Source: an uncultured Clostridia bacterium
Lineage (GTDB): Bacteria > Bacillota > Clostridia > UBA1381
Assembly: GCA_947626135.1 (NCBI GenBank)
Contig: CANQQZ010000002.1
Coordinates: 62,001-126,000 of the forward strand
Direction: 5' to 3'
DNA length: 64,000 bases
Shown here piece by piece: positions 46,264 to 56,600 of the stretch. The notes beneath the pieces were generated by a model. It was not told where the DNA came from. It saw only the letters and a list, made by a program, of their open reading frames with translations, and did not search any database. Positions within the stretch are counted from its first letter, which is position 1. The number at the start of each line of letters is the position of its first letter. A program made the position numbers and the translations under genes.

Positions 46264-48219
46264 ATGAACATATTTGAAATGGAAAACCTATGCTACGGCG
46301 GTGATTACAACCCCGAGCAATGGATCGATTACGAGGGTATATGGGACGAGGATCTACGCATGATGAAAGAGGCGCATATAAACTGCGTTACTCTCGGCGT
46401 TTTTTCCTGGTCAATGCTTGAGCGCGAGGAGGGCGTTTTCGATTTCTCATGGCTCGACAACATCATAGACAAGCTATGGGCTAACGGAATACACGTAATT
46501 CTTGCCACGCCGTCCGGAGCGAGACCGCCGTGGCTCGCGCAGAAATACCCGGAGGTTCTTCGGGTACGCGAGGACAGAACAAAGCAGCTTTTCGGCAGAC
46601 GCCACAATCATTGTCTGACATCACCCGTCTACCGGGCGAAAACCGCGCGTATCGACAGCGAGCTCGCCAAGCGCTACGGCAGACATCCGGCGGTTGTTAT
46701 GTGGCACATATCAAATGAAATGAACGGAGACTGCCACTGCGAGCGCTGTCAGGAAAAATTCCGCGAATGGCTGAAAATCAAGTATCACAATAATCTGGAC
46801 GAGTTAAATCACGCATGGTGGACGACCTTCTGGAGCCATATCTATACCGACTGGTCGCAAATCGAATCACCGTCCACAATAGGCGAAAATATAGTCCACG
46901 GACATAATCTCGACTGGATACGCTTTACGAGCGATATGACGATAGATTTTTACAACAGCGAGGTCGCGGCTGTAAGGAAATATTCCGATCTGCCCGTAAC
47001 GGCGAACATGATGGATTATGAATTTCTTGATTACGGCAAGCTCGCAGAAAATGTCGATATGGTAACATGGGATAATTACCCCCAATGGCACGACAGCGCC
47101 TCGGCTCTGATTGATACGGCGCTGAGAACCTCCTTCATGCACGATATGTTCCGAAGCATGAAGCAACAGCCGTTTTTGATGATTGAAAGCACCCCGTCGC
47201 TTGTCAACTGGCACAGTGTAAATAAGCTGAAGGCTCCCGGGCTCAATACTCTCTCGTCGATGCAGGCGATCGCCCACGGCTCCGACGGGGTTATGTATTT
47301 CCAAATACGCAAAAGCCGCGGCGCAAGCGAAAAGTTCCACGGGGCTGTAATAGGACATTCCGGCAGAAGCGACACGCGCGTTTTCCGCGAGGTCGCCGCT
47401 CTCGGCGAGCTTCTTGCAAAGCATCCCGAAATCAAAGGCAGCTACACCGCATCGGACGCAGCCGTTCTGTACGATTTTGAAAACGTATGGGCTGTAAATG
47501 ATTTATGGGGGCTTAAGGAAAACCGCAATTACCGCGAAATATGCATGGAGCATTACGCGTCTATGAAGCGGTTCGGAATAAATGTGGACGTAATCGGCAA
47601 AAACGCGGATTTCTCCCGTTACAAGGTTATAGCCGCGCCTATGCTGTATATGACCTCGGATCAGACAATTGAAAAAATCCGCGGTTTTATTCGCGGCGGA
47701 GGCATTTTTGCCGCGACATATCTGACGTCCTACGCGGACGAGCACGATCTCTGCCATATGGGAGGGCTTCCCGGCGGACTGATGGATGTGTTCGGAATAT
47801 GGAACGAGGAAATCGACAGCATTTACGACAGCAATGCCATTGCAGCCGGAGGGAAGGAATACGCCGTTTCGGATTACTGCGAAATCATACATCCCGACAG
47901 CGATACCGAGATACTCGGAACCTATAAAAAGGATTTTTACGCCGGCTGTCCGGCGGTCACACGCCATTCCTACGGGAAGGGATGCGCATATTACATAGCG
48001 GCGAAAACCGACGGCGAATATCTGAAAAAGCTTTATGCCGACATCCTTTCCGAGCGCGGGATCGCGCCGCTGCTTGAAGGCTTTGACGACGGCATATCGG
48101 TAACGCGGCGCGGTGATAAGCTGTTTATTATGAATTTTTCCGACAGTGAAAGCGAGGCATCGTATAAAGGAGAAAAAATAAAACTGCATCCGTATGAATG
48201 CCTGATGCTTGAGATATGA
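46264..48219 (+). CDS. glycoside hydrolase family 42 beta-galactosidase
   Basis: 651 residues, cytoplasmic. CYGGDYNPEQW opens the TIM barrel; acid/base Glu152 is in WHISNEMNGDCHCERCQEKF, whose clustered cysteines resemble the GH42 zinc site; nucleophile Glu308 is in FLMIESTPS. A trimerisation-like domain and a small C-terminal beta domain follow. Such enzymes cut beta-galactosides from plant galactans or human-milk-type sugars. It starts 33 nt after argH with a GCAGGGA site and ends at a terminator, so it appears to share the argH transcript. Confidence 0.95.
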   Translation: MNIFEMENLCYGGDYNPEQWIDYEGIWDEDLRMMKEAHINCVTLGVFSWSMLEREEGVFDFSWLDNIIDKLWANGIHVILATPSGARPPWLAQKYPEVLRVREDRTKQLFGRRHNHCLTSPVYRAKTARIDSELAKRYGRHPAVVMWHISNEMNGDCHCERCQEKFREWLKIKYHNNLDELNHAWWTTFWSHIYTDWSQIESPSTIGENIVHGHNLDWIRFTSDMTIDFYNSEVAAVRKYSDLPVTANMMDYEFLDYGKLAENVDMVTWDNYPQWHDSASALIDTALRTSFMHDMFRSMKQQPFLMIESTPSLVNWHSVNKLKAPGLNTLSSMQAIAHGSDGVMYFQIRKSRGASEKFHGAVIGHSGRSDTRVFREVAALGELLAKHPEIKGSYTASDAAVLYDFENVWAVNDLWGLKENRNYREICMEHYASMKRFGINVDVIGKNADFSRYKVIAAPMLYMTSDQTIEKIRGFIRGGGIFAATYLTSYADEHDLCHMGGLPGGLMDVFGIWNEEIDSIYDSNAIAAGGKEYAVSDYCEIIHPDSDTEILGTYKKDFYAGCPAVTRHSYGKGCAYYIAAKTDGEYLKKLYADILSERGIAPLLEGFDDGISVTRRGDKLFIMNFSDSESEASYKGEKIKLHPYECLMLEI

Positions 48220-48230
48220 TATCAAGCTTA

Positions 48231-48263
48231 AACGGCGGATCTGTGTTAAACAAATCCGCCGTT
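48231..48263 (+). terminator. rho-independent terminator after the GH42 gene
   Basis: AACGGCGGAT (48231-48240) and ATCCGCCGTT (48254-48263) with a 13-nt loop, followed by ATTTTTT. Confidence 0.88.
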
Positions 48264-48310
48264 ATTTTTTATATTCCCTCCGCTCCGGCATTTAAAACCG
48301 AGTGGAAATA

Positions 48311-48868
48311 TTATTTCTGCTCCACGCTTATATCCTCCTGCTCCACCGGAGGCATGATCTCCTCAAGCCTCGGCACAGCAATATTGGCAAGATTCAGCAG
48401 AAGGTTCCTCTGATTATCATCAGATCCGGAACCGGCTGTAATACATATATAACAGCCTCTGTCATAGATGTTTATGGACGGGAACGCGATAAATGCCGTC
48501 TCGCCCAGATCCGCAATCTCCTCAGCGCTGCTTCTGTACGCGCGGTTGGTATCGTAATCGAACCATACATTTTCGACCGGTGTCTGCTCATTATACTGCT
48601 GAACGCTTATCTCCACCGGGTCCTGTCCCACGGGCTCGCTCCTGTAAAAAGCAGTCGCGGTGTTACCCTCATATTTTACCGCCCCGCCGTCTAAAACCGG
48701 AGTATAGCCCGTCGCCGCGGCTACATCCTCCGCGGTGATAATCGCGGACGGGTCAACCACGGGAATCGGCGTCGGCGTCGCTTTGCTGAACAAACCGCCC
48801 GCTTTGCCGCATGAGCATAAAATTATGGTGCATGTCAGTGAAGCCAGAACAAACAATATCTTTTTCAT
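48311..48868 (-). CDS. hypothetical lipoprotein
   Basis: 185 residues with the lipoprotein signal MKKILFVLASLTCTIILCSCG (lipobox LCSC), a Thr/Pro linker (ATPTPIPVV), and an alpha/beta domain starting ITAEDVAAATGYTPVLDGG and containing YRSSAEEIADLGETAFIAFPSINIYDRG. The ending PPVEQEDISVEQ is acidic. Domain family not recognised. It is last in the cysS-mrnC-transketolase string, 17 nt after the transketolase gene, with no obvious shared function. Confidence 0.8.
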   Translation of the reverse strand: MKKILFVLASLTCTIILCSCGKAGGLFSKATPTPIPVVDPSAIITAEDVAAATGYTPVLDGGAVKYEGNTATAFYRSEPVGQDPVEISVQQYNEQTPVENVWFDYDTNRAYRSSAEEIADLGETAFIAFPSINIYDRGCYICITAGSGSDDNQRNLLLNLANIAVPRLEEIMPPVEQEDISVEQK

Positions 48869-48885
48869 CTTTTACACCTTACCTT

Positions 48886-49818
48886 CTATTTGCGGGCAAT
48901 GACCGTTTTTGCCTGTTTAACTATATTTTCCACCGTCAGTCCGTAAGCCTCGAAAAGCTCGGCAGGCTTGCCCGACTGACCGAAATCCTCCGTGCCGATA
49001 ATCTTTACCGGACACGGCGCGTTCTGACATACGACCTCGCTTACCGCGCTGCCCAAGCCGCCCATCACGTAATGCTCCTCGGCTGTCACAATCGCGCCCG
49101 TTTCCTTTGCCGCTTTGATGATTATCTCCTCGTCGATCGGCTTGATCGTATGGATATTAATCACTCTCGCGCTTATACCCTCGTCCGCAAGCATTTGAGC
49201 CGCCTTTAACGATTCCTGCACGAGCAATCCCGTTGCGATAAGCGTGACGTCCGTGCCGTCTTTTAATTGAACGCCCTTTCCAAGCTCGAATTTGTAATCC
49301 TCCGGATTTACGTCTTCGACCGCAAGCCTTCCGAACCGCATATAAACGGGACCGTCCATCTCCATTGCCGCCTTCACCGCAAGCTGCGCTTCGATATCGT
49401 CAGCCGGATTTATAATCGTCATGCCGGGGATCGTGCGCATGAGCGCTATGTCCTCGAGACACTGATGCGACGCGCCGTCCTCGCCTACGGAAATTCCCGC
49501 GTGTGTCGCTCCTATCTTCACGTTTAAATGCGGATATCCGATTGAGTTTCTTATCTGTTCAAACGCGCGTCCTGCCGCGAACATCGCAAACGACGACGCG
49601 AACGCGATCTTGCCGCATGCGGCAAGCCCCGCCGCAACGCACATCATATCCGCCTCGGCTATGCCCATATTGATAAATCTCTCGGGACACGCCTCCTTGA
49701 ATTTCGTCGTCATGGTTGACTTTGACAGATCCGCGTCAAGCACCACGACGTTTTTATTTGGTATACCGTATTTGACAAGCGCCTGACCATAGGACGCTCT
49801 TGTAGCCTGTTTTGCCAT
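48886..49818 (-). CDS. transketolase, C-terminal subunit
   Basis: 310 residues carrying the pyrimidine-binding and C-terminal transketolase domains: VVLDADLSKSTMT, FINMGIAEADMMCVAAGLAACG, THAGISVGEDGASHQCLEDIALMR and TAEEHYVMGGLGSAVSEVV. With the N-terminal subunit it forms the thiamine diphosphate enzyme of the pentose phosphate pathway; the split form is common in Firmicutes. Stop and start of the two genes share one base. Confidence 0.95.
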   Translation of the reverse strand: MAKQATRASYGQALVKYGIPNKNVVVLDADLSKSTMTTKFKEACPERFINMGIAEADMMCVAAGLAACGKIAFASSFAMFAAGRAFEQIRNSIGYPHLNVKIGATHAGISVGEDGASHQCLEDIALMRTIPGMTIINPADDIEAQLAVKAAMEMDGPVYMRFGRLAVEDVNPEDYKFELGKGVQLKDGTDVTLIATGLLVQESLKAAQMLADEGISARVINIHTIKPIDEEIIIKAAKETGAIVTAEEHYVMGGLGSAVSEVVCQNAPCPVKIIGTEDFGQSGKPAELFEAYGLTVENIVKQAKTVIARK

Positions 49819-50666
49819 TATAGCATCGCCTCCAATCCTGCAATTTGTTCGTCAAGCTCGGCGATCGCCCTGTTATAGTCGTCCTCCTTGGGAGCCGCGC
49901 CGTGCCATGCGGGATTATTTTCCATAAACGATACGTTTTTACCCTTTACCGACTGCATTATAACCGCCGTCGGCTTGCCCTTTGTTGCCTTCGCCTCGTT
50001 TACCGCCGCTTCAAGCTCATTGAAATCATGCGCGTTGCACTTTATCACATGCCAGCCGAATGCCTCGAATTTTTTATCTATCGGCGTCGGGTTCATAACC
50101 TTCGTTATATCGCCGTCGATCTGCAAGCCGTTGTTGTCGATAAAAATCGTAAAATTGTCAAGCTTGTAATGCGGCGCGAACATCGCCTGCTCCCAGACCT
50201 GACCCTCTTCAAGCTCGCCGTCGCCTAAGATTGAATATACTCTGTAATCCTTATTGTCAAGCTTCGCCGCAAGAGCCATTCCGCCCGCGACGCACACGCC
50301 CTGACCGAGCGAGCCCGTTGACATTTCCACGCCCGGTACCTTGCCGAGAACGGGATGTCCCTGTAAAAAGCTCCCGAATTTACGCAGATTCTTCATTTCC
50401 GACGGGTCGAAAAATCCGCGTTCGGCAAGCGTTCCGTAGAGCGCCGGAGCTGTATGACCCTTTGACAGAACGAATCGGTCACGCCCCTCCATGTCAGGAT
50501 TCTTAGGGTCGATGTTCAGCACCTCAAAATAGAGATATGTCAAAACATCCGCGATTGAAAGCGAACCGCCGGGATGTCCCGACTGGGCGCTGTACACGCC
50601 GGTCAAAGCGTGTTTTCGCACCTTGTTTGCTATAATGGATAACTCTGTTATTCTTTTTGCATCCAT
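49818..50666 (-). CDS. transketolase, N-terminal subunit
   Basis: 282 residues with the thiamine diphosphate-binding domain: HALTGVYSAQSGHPGGSLSIADVLTYLYF, RFVLSKGHTAPALYGTLAERG, GSLGQGVCVAGGMALAAKLD, and the GDGELEEGQVWE...NNGLQIDG metal-binding motif. It links pentose sugars, as released by GH43-type enzymes, to glycolysis. It lies 29 nt after mrnC. Confidence 0.95.
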   Translation of the reverse strand: MDAKRITELSIIANKVRKHALTGVYSAQSGHPGGSLSIADVLTYLYFEVLNIDPKNPDMEGRDRFVLSKGHTAPALYGTLAERGFFDPSEMKNLRKFGSFLQGHPVLGKVPGVEMSTGSLGQGVCVAGGMALAAKLDNKDYRVYSILGDGELEEGQVWEQAMFAPHYKLDNFTIFIDNNGLQIDGDITKVMNPTPIDKKFEAFGWHVIKCNAHDFNELEAAVNEAKATKGKPTAVIMQSVKGKNVSFMENNPAWHGAAPKEDDYNRAIAELDEQIAGLEAML

Positions 50667-50695
50667 TGTGTATTCCTCCGTTTATTTATTTTGCT

Positions 50696-51103
50696 TTACG
50701 CATTTTTTACATTGTCAGCCGCATGCTCATAGGCAGCCGTCATTATCTCCCGAAGCCTGTCCGATTCGCCGGAAAGGTATAAATAACCTATCAGTGTCTC
50801 AAACCCCGTCGCTCGCCTATAATCGCGCACGTCCGCATTTTTCGGCACGGTCGGCGATTTCGCATTGCGTCCCCGTTTAAAAACGGCTGTTTCGTCATCC
50901 GTCAGCATATCCAGTATGGCGATTATGCTGCGCGACTGCGCCGATGCCTTTACATATTCTATCGAGCGCACATGCAGCTTATGCGCGGGCATCGTCGGAT
51001 GTTCTTCGACGAGGCGCGTCCTGACGTATATTTCATACACCGCGTCGCCCACATATGCAAGCGAGAGCGGCGCTATCTGATTCAGCGATATGTTAAATTC
51101 CAT
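50696..51103 (-). CDS. mrnC: Mini-ribonuclease 3
   Basis: 135-residue RNase III-like domain without double-stranded RNA-binding domain; it matures the ends of 23S rRNA. SLAYVGDAVYEIYVRTRLVE holds the catalytic acidic residues, and GFETLIGYLYLSGESDRLREIM ends the domain. It is adjacent to cysS, the conserved Firmicutes arrangement. Confidence 0.95.
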   Translation of the reverse strand: MEFNISLNQIAPLSLAYVGDAVYEIYVRTRLVEEHPTMPAHKLHVRSIEYVKASAQSRSIIAILDMLTDDETAVFKRGRNAKSPTVPKNADVRDYRRATGFETLIGYLYLSGESDRLREIMTAAYEHAADNVKNA

Positions 51104-51122
51104 ATGGCAGTCCCTGATCTGA

Positions 51123-52529
51123 TTATTTAATATAGCTCCATTTTACGCCCGTCGGCGTATCCTTGAGAGCTATGTTCATTTCCTTTAATTTATCGCGTAT
51201 CGCGTCGGCTTCCGCCCAGTTTTTCTCAGCGCGCGCCCGCGCCCGGCGCTCGATAAGCTTCTCTATTTCGGCGTCGAGCGATTTGTCCGCTTCCTTCCGG
51301 AACAATCCCAAAACTCCGCCCAATTCTCTTATCAGTCCGAGCGCCTTTTCAACGATTTCCTTTGAATTGTCTCCCCCGTCGGACAGCTCTGTATTCGCGG
51401 CGTAAACGATATCGAAAATCGCCGCGACAGCGTCGGCGGTATTCAAATCATCCTCCATCGCCGCAATAAATTTTTCACGGTATCCGTCAAGCCTTTTAGA
51501 GAGAGAGCTTTCCTTTTCGTTCATAGCCCTGTCAGCCGCGCTGCCGAGCAGAAACTCAAGATTATCTATGCACGTATATACGCGCTCGACAGCCGATTTT
51601 GCCTGCTCCATGAGCTCATCGGAAAAATTGACCGGACTTCTGTAATGCGCCGACAGCATAAAAAATCTTATGATCTCGCCGTCATATTTTTTCCGTATAT
51701 CGCGGACGGTAAAGAAATTACCGAGCGACTTGCTCATTTTTTTGCCGTCGAGGTTTATATATCCGTTATGCATCCAATATTTCGCGAACGCGCAGCCGTT
51801 GGCGCATTCCGACTGAGCAATCTCATTCTCATGGTGCGGGAAAATCAAATCCCCGCCTCCGGCGTGGATATCAATCGTGTCGCCGAGATATTTTTTCGCC
51901 ATTGCCGAGCATTCGATATGCCATCCGGGGCGTCCCATGCCCCACGGGCTTTTCCACGCGGGCTCGCCGGGCTTCTGCTTTTTCCACAGCGCGAAATCCA
52001 CGGGATCGCGTTTTTCCTCGCCGACCTCTATCCTCGCGCCCGCCTCCAGATCCTCGAGCGGCTGCTTTGACAGCTTGCCGTATTCACGGAATTTTTTTGT
52101 CTCAAAATACACATTTCCATCCACATTATACGCGTATCCCTTATCCTCGAGTGCCTTTACCAAATCTATAATCGCGCCGATATTATCCGTCGCCTTCGGA
52201 TGAATTGTCGCGGGGCGTATGCCGAGCGCGGCGGCGTCGTCGAAATATTCCGCCATAAAGCGCTCTCCGAGCTCCTTAACGGTAATGCCCTCGGCGTTGG
52301 CGCGGTTAATCATTTTATCGTCCACATCGGTGAAATTCTGCACAAAGCTCACCTTGTACCCCGCAAACTCAAGGTATCGGCGGAGCGTGTCGAACACTAT
52401 CGCCGGACGCGCGTTGCCGATATGGATATAATCATATACCGTCGGACCGCACGCGTATATTCTGACCTCGCCCTCATGCACGGGGACAAGCTCCTCCTTT
52501 TTGCGCGTCATCGTGTTATATATTTTCAT
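51123..52529 (-). CDS. cysS: cysteinyl-tRNA synthetase
   Basis: 468 residues. The zinc/HIGH region [23 protein letters not shown], the [14 protein letters not shown] zinc block, the [10 protein letters not shown] segment and [14 protein letters not shown] are all present. ATG at 52529, about 28 nt downstream of the likely transcript start. First gene of the string that includes mrnC, both transketolase genes and a lipoprotein. Confidence 0.97.
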   Translation of the reverse strand: MKIYNTMTRKKEELVPVHEGEVRIYACGPTVYDYIHIGNARPAIVFDTLRRYLEFAGYKVSFVQNFTDVDDKMINRANAEGITVKELGERFMAEYFDDAAALGIRPATIHPKATDNIGAIIDLVKALEDKGYAYNVDGNVYFETKKFREYGKLSKQPLEDLEAGARIEVGEEKRDPVDFALWKKQKPGEPAWKSPWGMGRPGWHIECSAMAKKYLGDTIDIHAGGGDLIFPHHENEIAQSECANGCAFAKYWMHNGYINLDGKKMSKSLGNFFTVRDIRKKYDGEIIRFFMLSAHYRSPVNFSDELMEQAKSAVERVYTCIDNLEFLLGSAADRAMNEKESSLSKRLDGYREKFIAAMEDDLNTADAVAAIFDIVYAANTELSDGGDNSKEIVEKALGLIRELGGVLGLFRKEADKSLDAEIEKLIERRARARAEKNWAEADAIRDKLKEMNIALKDTPTGVKWSYIK

Positions 52530-52564
52530 AATGCATTTTCCTTACTTTACATGTTTCTTTTTCC

Positions 52565-52593
52565 ATTATAACGCAAACCGCGCGGAATAGCAA
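52565..52593 (-). promoter_or_regulatory. sigma-A-type promoter of the cysS operon
   Basis: Minus strand TTGCTA (52588-52593), 17-bp spacer, perfect TATAAT (52565-52570), just after the esterase stop. Confidence 0.75.
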
Positions 52594-52601
52594 CAATTAT
52601 T

Positions 52602-53483
52602 TTAATTTTTTCCGCGCGCGAAATTGCATATTCTAATCAGCGCGCGCCTGCCCTCGGGGAACGCGGACGAAACAGCCCAGTCGTGGCACATGCCCTCGCC
52701 CCGGTGGATCTCGACGGGCGCCGATTTTCTTATATTGGCGGCGAGGGCGTCCATATGCGGCGCGAACATTTCGTTTGTGCCGTAATAGAGCACAACGGGC
52801 GGGAATCCGGTATAGTCGATATATTCGGCGTTGATATCGGGGCTGTCGAGGGGGATCCCCCTGCCCCAGTATTTGCCGACGATATCTATCACGCGCTCGG
52901 ACAAAATCACGTCGCCGCGCCGCGCCTCCCTCGACTCGTCGTCCTGTTTATCCACGCCGGTAACGGGCGAAATAAGCACAGCGCCGCGAGGCTTACTGTC
53001 GGTGAGACTGATTATCCTCGCGGCTAAAAGCGCGCCCGCGCTGTCGCCGATGACGGTGATATTTTTTTCGCCGCGCCCGGGAACGGATCGCTCGTAAAGC
53101 TTTACAGCCCATTGCGCGCTGTAACGGGCGTCGGACGCGGGCGCGAGCGGATAAAGCGGAAAAATGAGCTCCGTTCCCGCGCGCTTTACGATATTCGCCG
53201 CCATTTTATAATGGAGCCTTGTCGGCGCGAACAGACCGCCGCCGCCGTGAAGGAAAAAGACGGTTTTATCGGGCTTTTCTCCCCGCGGCTTTATATAAAA
53301 AACCGGTCTGCCGAGGAATTCGGACCGCTCCGTGTCGAATTCGCGGTAAAAGTTCTCCGGCAAATCCCGCGGGTGCTGCGTTTTCCGCAGAAAATCGAGG
53401 AATTCCTCCTCGGGCATATCGTAAAAATGCTTTGCGCCAACCGCGCGGATTGCCGCATCAAAAAATTTATATATTACACTCAT
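52602..53483 (-). CDS. alpha/beta hydrolase, HSL-type esterase
   Basis: 293 residues, cytoplasmic. The oxyanion-hole motif HGGGG in VFFLHGGGGLFAPTRLHYKMAA, the nucleophile elbow IGDSAGALLAAR, an Asp/Glu region near YYGTNEMFAPH and the late MCHDWAV His complete an alpha/beta-hydrolase triad of the hormone-sensitive lipase (family IV) group. It probably removes short acyl esters, possibly acetyl groups from sugars given the neighbouring glycan genes; the substrate is inferred. Confidence 0.88.
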   Translation of the reverse strand: MSVIYKFFDAAIRAVGAKHFYDMPEEEFLDFLRKTQHPRDLPENFYREFDTERSEFLGRPVFYIKPRGEKPDKTVFFLHGGGGLFAPTRLHYKMAANIVKRAGTELIFPLYPLAPASDARYSAQWAVKLYERSVPGRGEKNITVIGDSAGALLAARIISLTDSKPRGAVLISPVTGVDKQDDESREARRGDVILSERVIDIVGKYWGRGIPLDSPDINAEYIDYTGFPPVVLYYGTNEMFAPHMDALAANIRKSAPVEIHRGEGMCHDWAVSSAFPEGRRALIRICNFARGKN

Positions 53484-53533
53484 GGTGTCACCTCGCGGAT
53501 ATTATACAGCCCGCGCCCGGGTTTGTCAAGACA

Positions 53534-53569
53534 AAAACAAGCAGGGCTTTCGCCCCGCCTGTTTTTTTT
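53534..53569. terminator. terminator after the 53601 gene
   Basis: AAACAAGCAGGGC and GCCCCGCCTGTTT pair with two G-U positions around TTTC. T-rich flanks exist on both strands (TTTTTTT on plus, TTTTTG on minus), so it can end the minus-strand transcript of the large secreted protein. Confidence 0.75.
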
Positions 53570-53600
53570 ATTATTGACCGATTAAAATTTCATCAACCGA

Positions 53601-56600
53601 TTATTCGGGCATATGCTCATCCGCAGACCAGAGATAATCTTGGCTGCCGTTCTTGATTTCTCCAAGGCACTTATAGATGTACTCTGTAGTCCACTTTGCG
53701 AGAGGAGCCTTATAGTGGTTATGGTCTACATACCAGCTCTGAACAAGCGCGATAGGAGTCAAGCTTGCATCATAGTCTGTACCATGCTCACTGTTGTACG
53801 CCGCGATTCCCTTGCTGTCTATCTCATTGAAGAATTTATCCGCCTCATATCCAAGCTCGATAATATTCAGATTTTTCTCTTTAGCAATCAATCTGAGTGT
53901 ATCGTTCTGCTGGTCGCCGCCTCTGTTGCAGACAAATCTTGAACCGGCTTCCGCTCCCGGCTTATAGTTGCCTTCGCCTTTGCCTACAGGTCCCTGAGGC
54001 GTATGCGTTACTATTATCGGAATTCCGCCTCTATCCATGATAGCCTGAACACAATACTCCTGCATTATTGTGCGATATGAAACGCCTTCGTTCGTCTCCT
54101 TGGAGTTGATACCCATATTAACGGTTACATAGTCGCCCGGGCAAACCGCAAGCAGTACATTTTCAATTCTGCCCTGATTATAATAGCTTACGGAATCGCG
54201 TCCCGCCATACCATGATTATAGAAGGTGTTAAATCCTTCGGGAGCACTCACCGTAGAAGCATAATTGCCCCACGACTGCGCGCCGTCCGCCGCATTGTTC
54301 GTCGTAGAATCACCGATTGCATATATGTCGGGATTATCCTCATGATTGCTCTTTGCCGGCGCCTGCTTGATCTCAATGCTCGTAAGCGTTGTCTCAGTCC
54401 CGGCCGGTTTTCCTTCCGCCGTCAAAACCTGCGGGAACGTCAAATCAAGTATGCCGTCCGCCACAGCTACGTTAAATTGAGCTGCCGGATTCTTGGAAAT
54501 TCCCGTAGACGCCTTAACTTCCTCAATAACCTCGGACGTTACAGACGCCGCGCTCGTCTTAACCGTTACCTGATAATTTCCTTTCGGAACGGCAACCTTA
54601 AATGTATACGCTTCAGTCGCGGAAACATTCGCCGCATTTTCCGTAAGCATACTGGGATCCTTGAAGCCGTATCCGATCTTGTCGGTATACGCATCCGCCT
54701 TTCCAACCTTTGTCATTCCCGAAGCCTCATAAGGATCATCGGAGCCGAACTGGAAGGATAATCCGTGAATATTTACCTTTGCCTTTGCGGTAAGCGTTTC
54801 CTGTTCACTGTCTGTACCTTCAACCGTAGTGGTAGCTTTTACGTAAACGATCTTCGACGGAGCTCCTGCCTTAACCGTTATCTTATGCGATGACTGGTCG
54901 AAGGTAATGTTCTCGTTATCGATCGGCTCATCGTTGCTGTCTACCAGCGAATAGGTTATTTCAGCGCCCGCAATATCCGCGCCGTCCTTATTCTTAGCGG
55001 CAGCCTTAAATTCATCCGTTACAACCTCTTCCGCAAACGGTATTGTAACGCTTGCTGTCGATTGCTGGAAGGCAAGCGTGTTTCCTGATGTTGACAGGAA
55101 TATTTCCTTAGACGCTCTTGCCGAGCCGTATGACGCCGTTACCGTAATCGTTCCGGCGGACGCCGTTGACGGTACCTTCAGATTTGCCGTCTGACCATCC
55201 GCAGAAGGTGTGATTTCCACATCTTCGGGCGCGTCCTCCACGGTCCATGTCAGCTTTCCGGTCATTTCATTGTCATCCACGTCAAACAGCTGCGCCGTAA
55301 TTTCCTCTGTTGTACTTGCCGTCTCCGGAACAGAAACCGTTTCCGGCGCTGTGACGGTTATATTCTTTTCAGTCGGATAATATACTTTAAAGCTTGCAAC
55401 GTCAAACGGGAAGGCGTCATACAGCGCGATAAGCGCCTGCGCGTTTTCGTTGTAGCCCGCCAGCAGATCAACCGACCCGTCTGTTTCGCCTATTTTTACT
55501 CCCGAGGAATTATAAGCCTTTACCCACGCCTTGTTTGTGCTTTCATCGGCGGAAATAACGAGTCTTACCCATTTGTCTTCGCCGACGCCGGAAAGAGTCA
55601 CCGTCGTATTGTTAAATGTCAGCGTGTCTCCGGCAAGCTTAGCTGTCCATGACGCCTTCGAGTCGGTATTGTTGGGCGATTTTACGTAATGTCCGATCGT
55701 GCCGCCGTTTGTTCTTATTGTGGTATCAACGATATACTGCTCGGGCTGATCGCCAAGACTATACTGACCGACTGTTGTACCGCCTCCGCCGTTGGACGCC
55801 ATACGCAAATATTTCGTTCCGTCCTCGTCCTGCTCGAGCGTAAGGGATCTCAAGCCGTTAGAGCCCTCGGACGCCCACTTGCCAAGAACCAGGTCCTGAC
55901 CTCCGTTCGCAGCCTGATATCCTACAACGCAGTCCATATAATCATTCATTGTATCAGGATATCCCTGCTCGGGAGCAATGTTAACAGCTTCGCCGCTCGC
56001 GCCTATTACGGCGAACGGCGTTCTGATTTCCTGTTCGAAATCGTTTCCGTTCTTTTTATATGTTCCCTTTACGCGAATCTCACCGAACCAGTTCGAAACT
56101 CCGTTTCTTACGTTAAAGTATCCGGAGCTCGCGCCTGTGGCTCCGTCGGCATCGGGCATTTTACCGGCGAATGTGTTGAGCGCGTCCGTCGGTCTGTCCT
56201 TTGTGAGGGAAATATATCCGTCCTCTCCGACAAGACCGAACTTAGTCCATTCAAAATCAACCTTGTCGGTAACATCATGTCCGTAAATACCGTTAGCCTT
56301 TACCGTTACCGGGGTTGATTCAAAGTCTTCGGGCTGATTAATTTTCTTATTAATCGGCGATGAAAATACTATATCGTTAACCGGCTCGTCTTCAAGCACT
56401 TCGCCAAATACGTCATTTTCGTTGGTTTTGCGTATCATAATGTTATCTATACTATGAACGCTGTTTTTACGACCCGAATATGCAAATATTCCCTTTACAT
56501 CCGCGGCGCCTCTTACCGGAACCACCTTCTTATCGAGGATCGGCGCAGCCTGACCGCTCTGCGTTATGGTAACTGTTGAGAGCAGCTGCGTTTTATCAAC

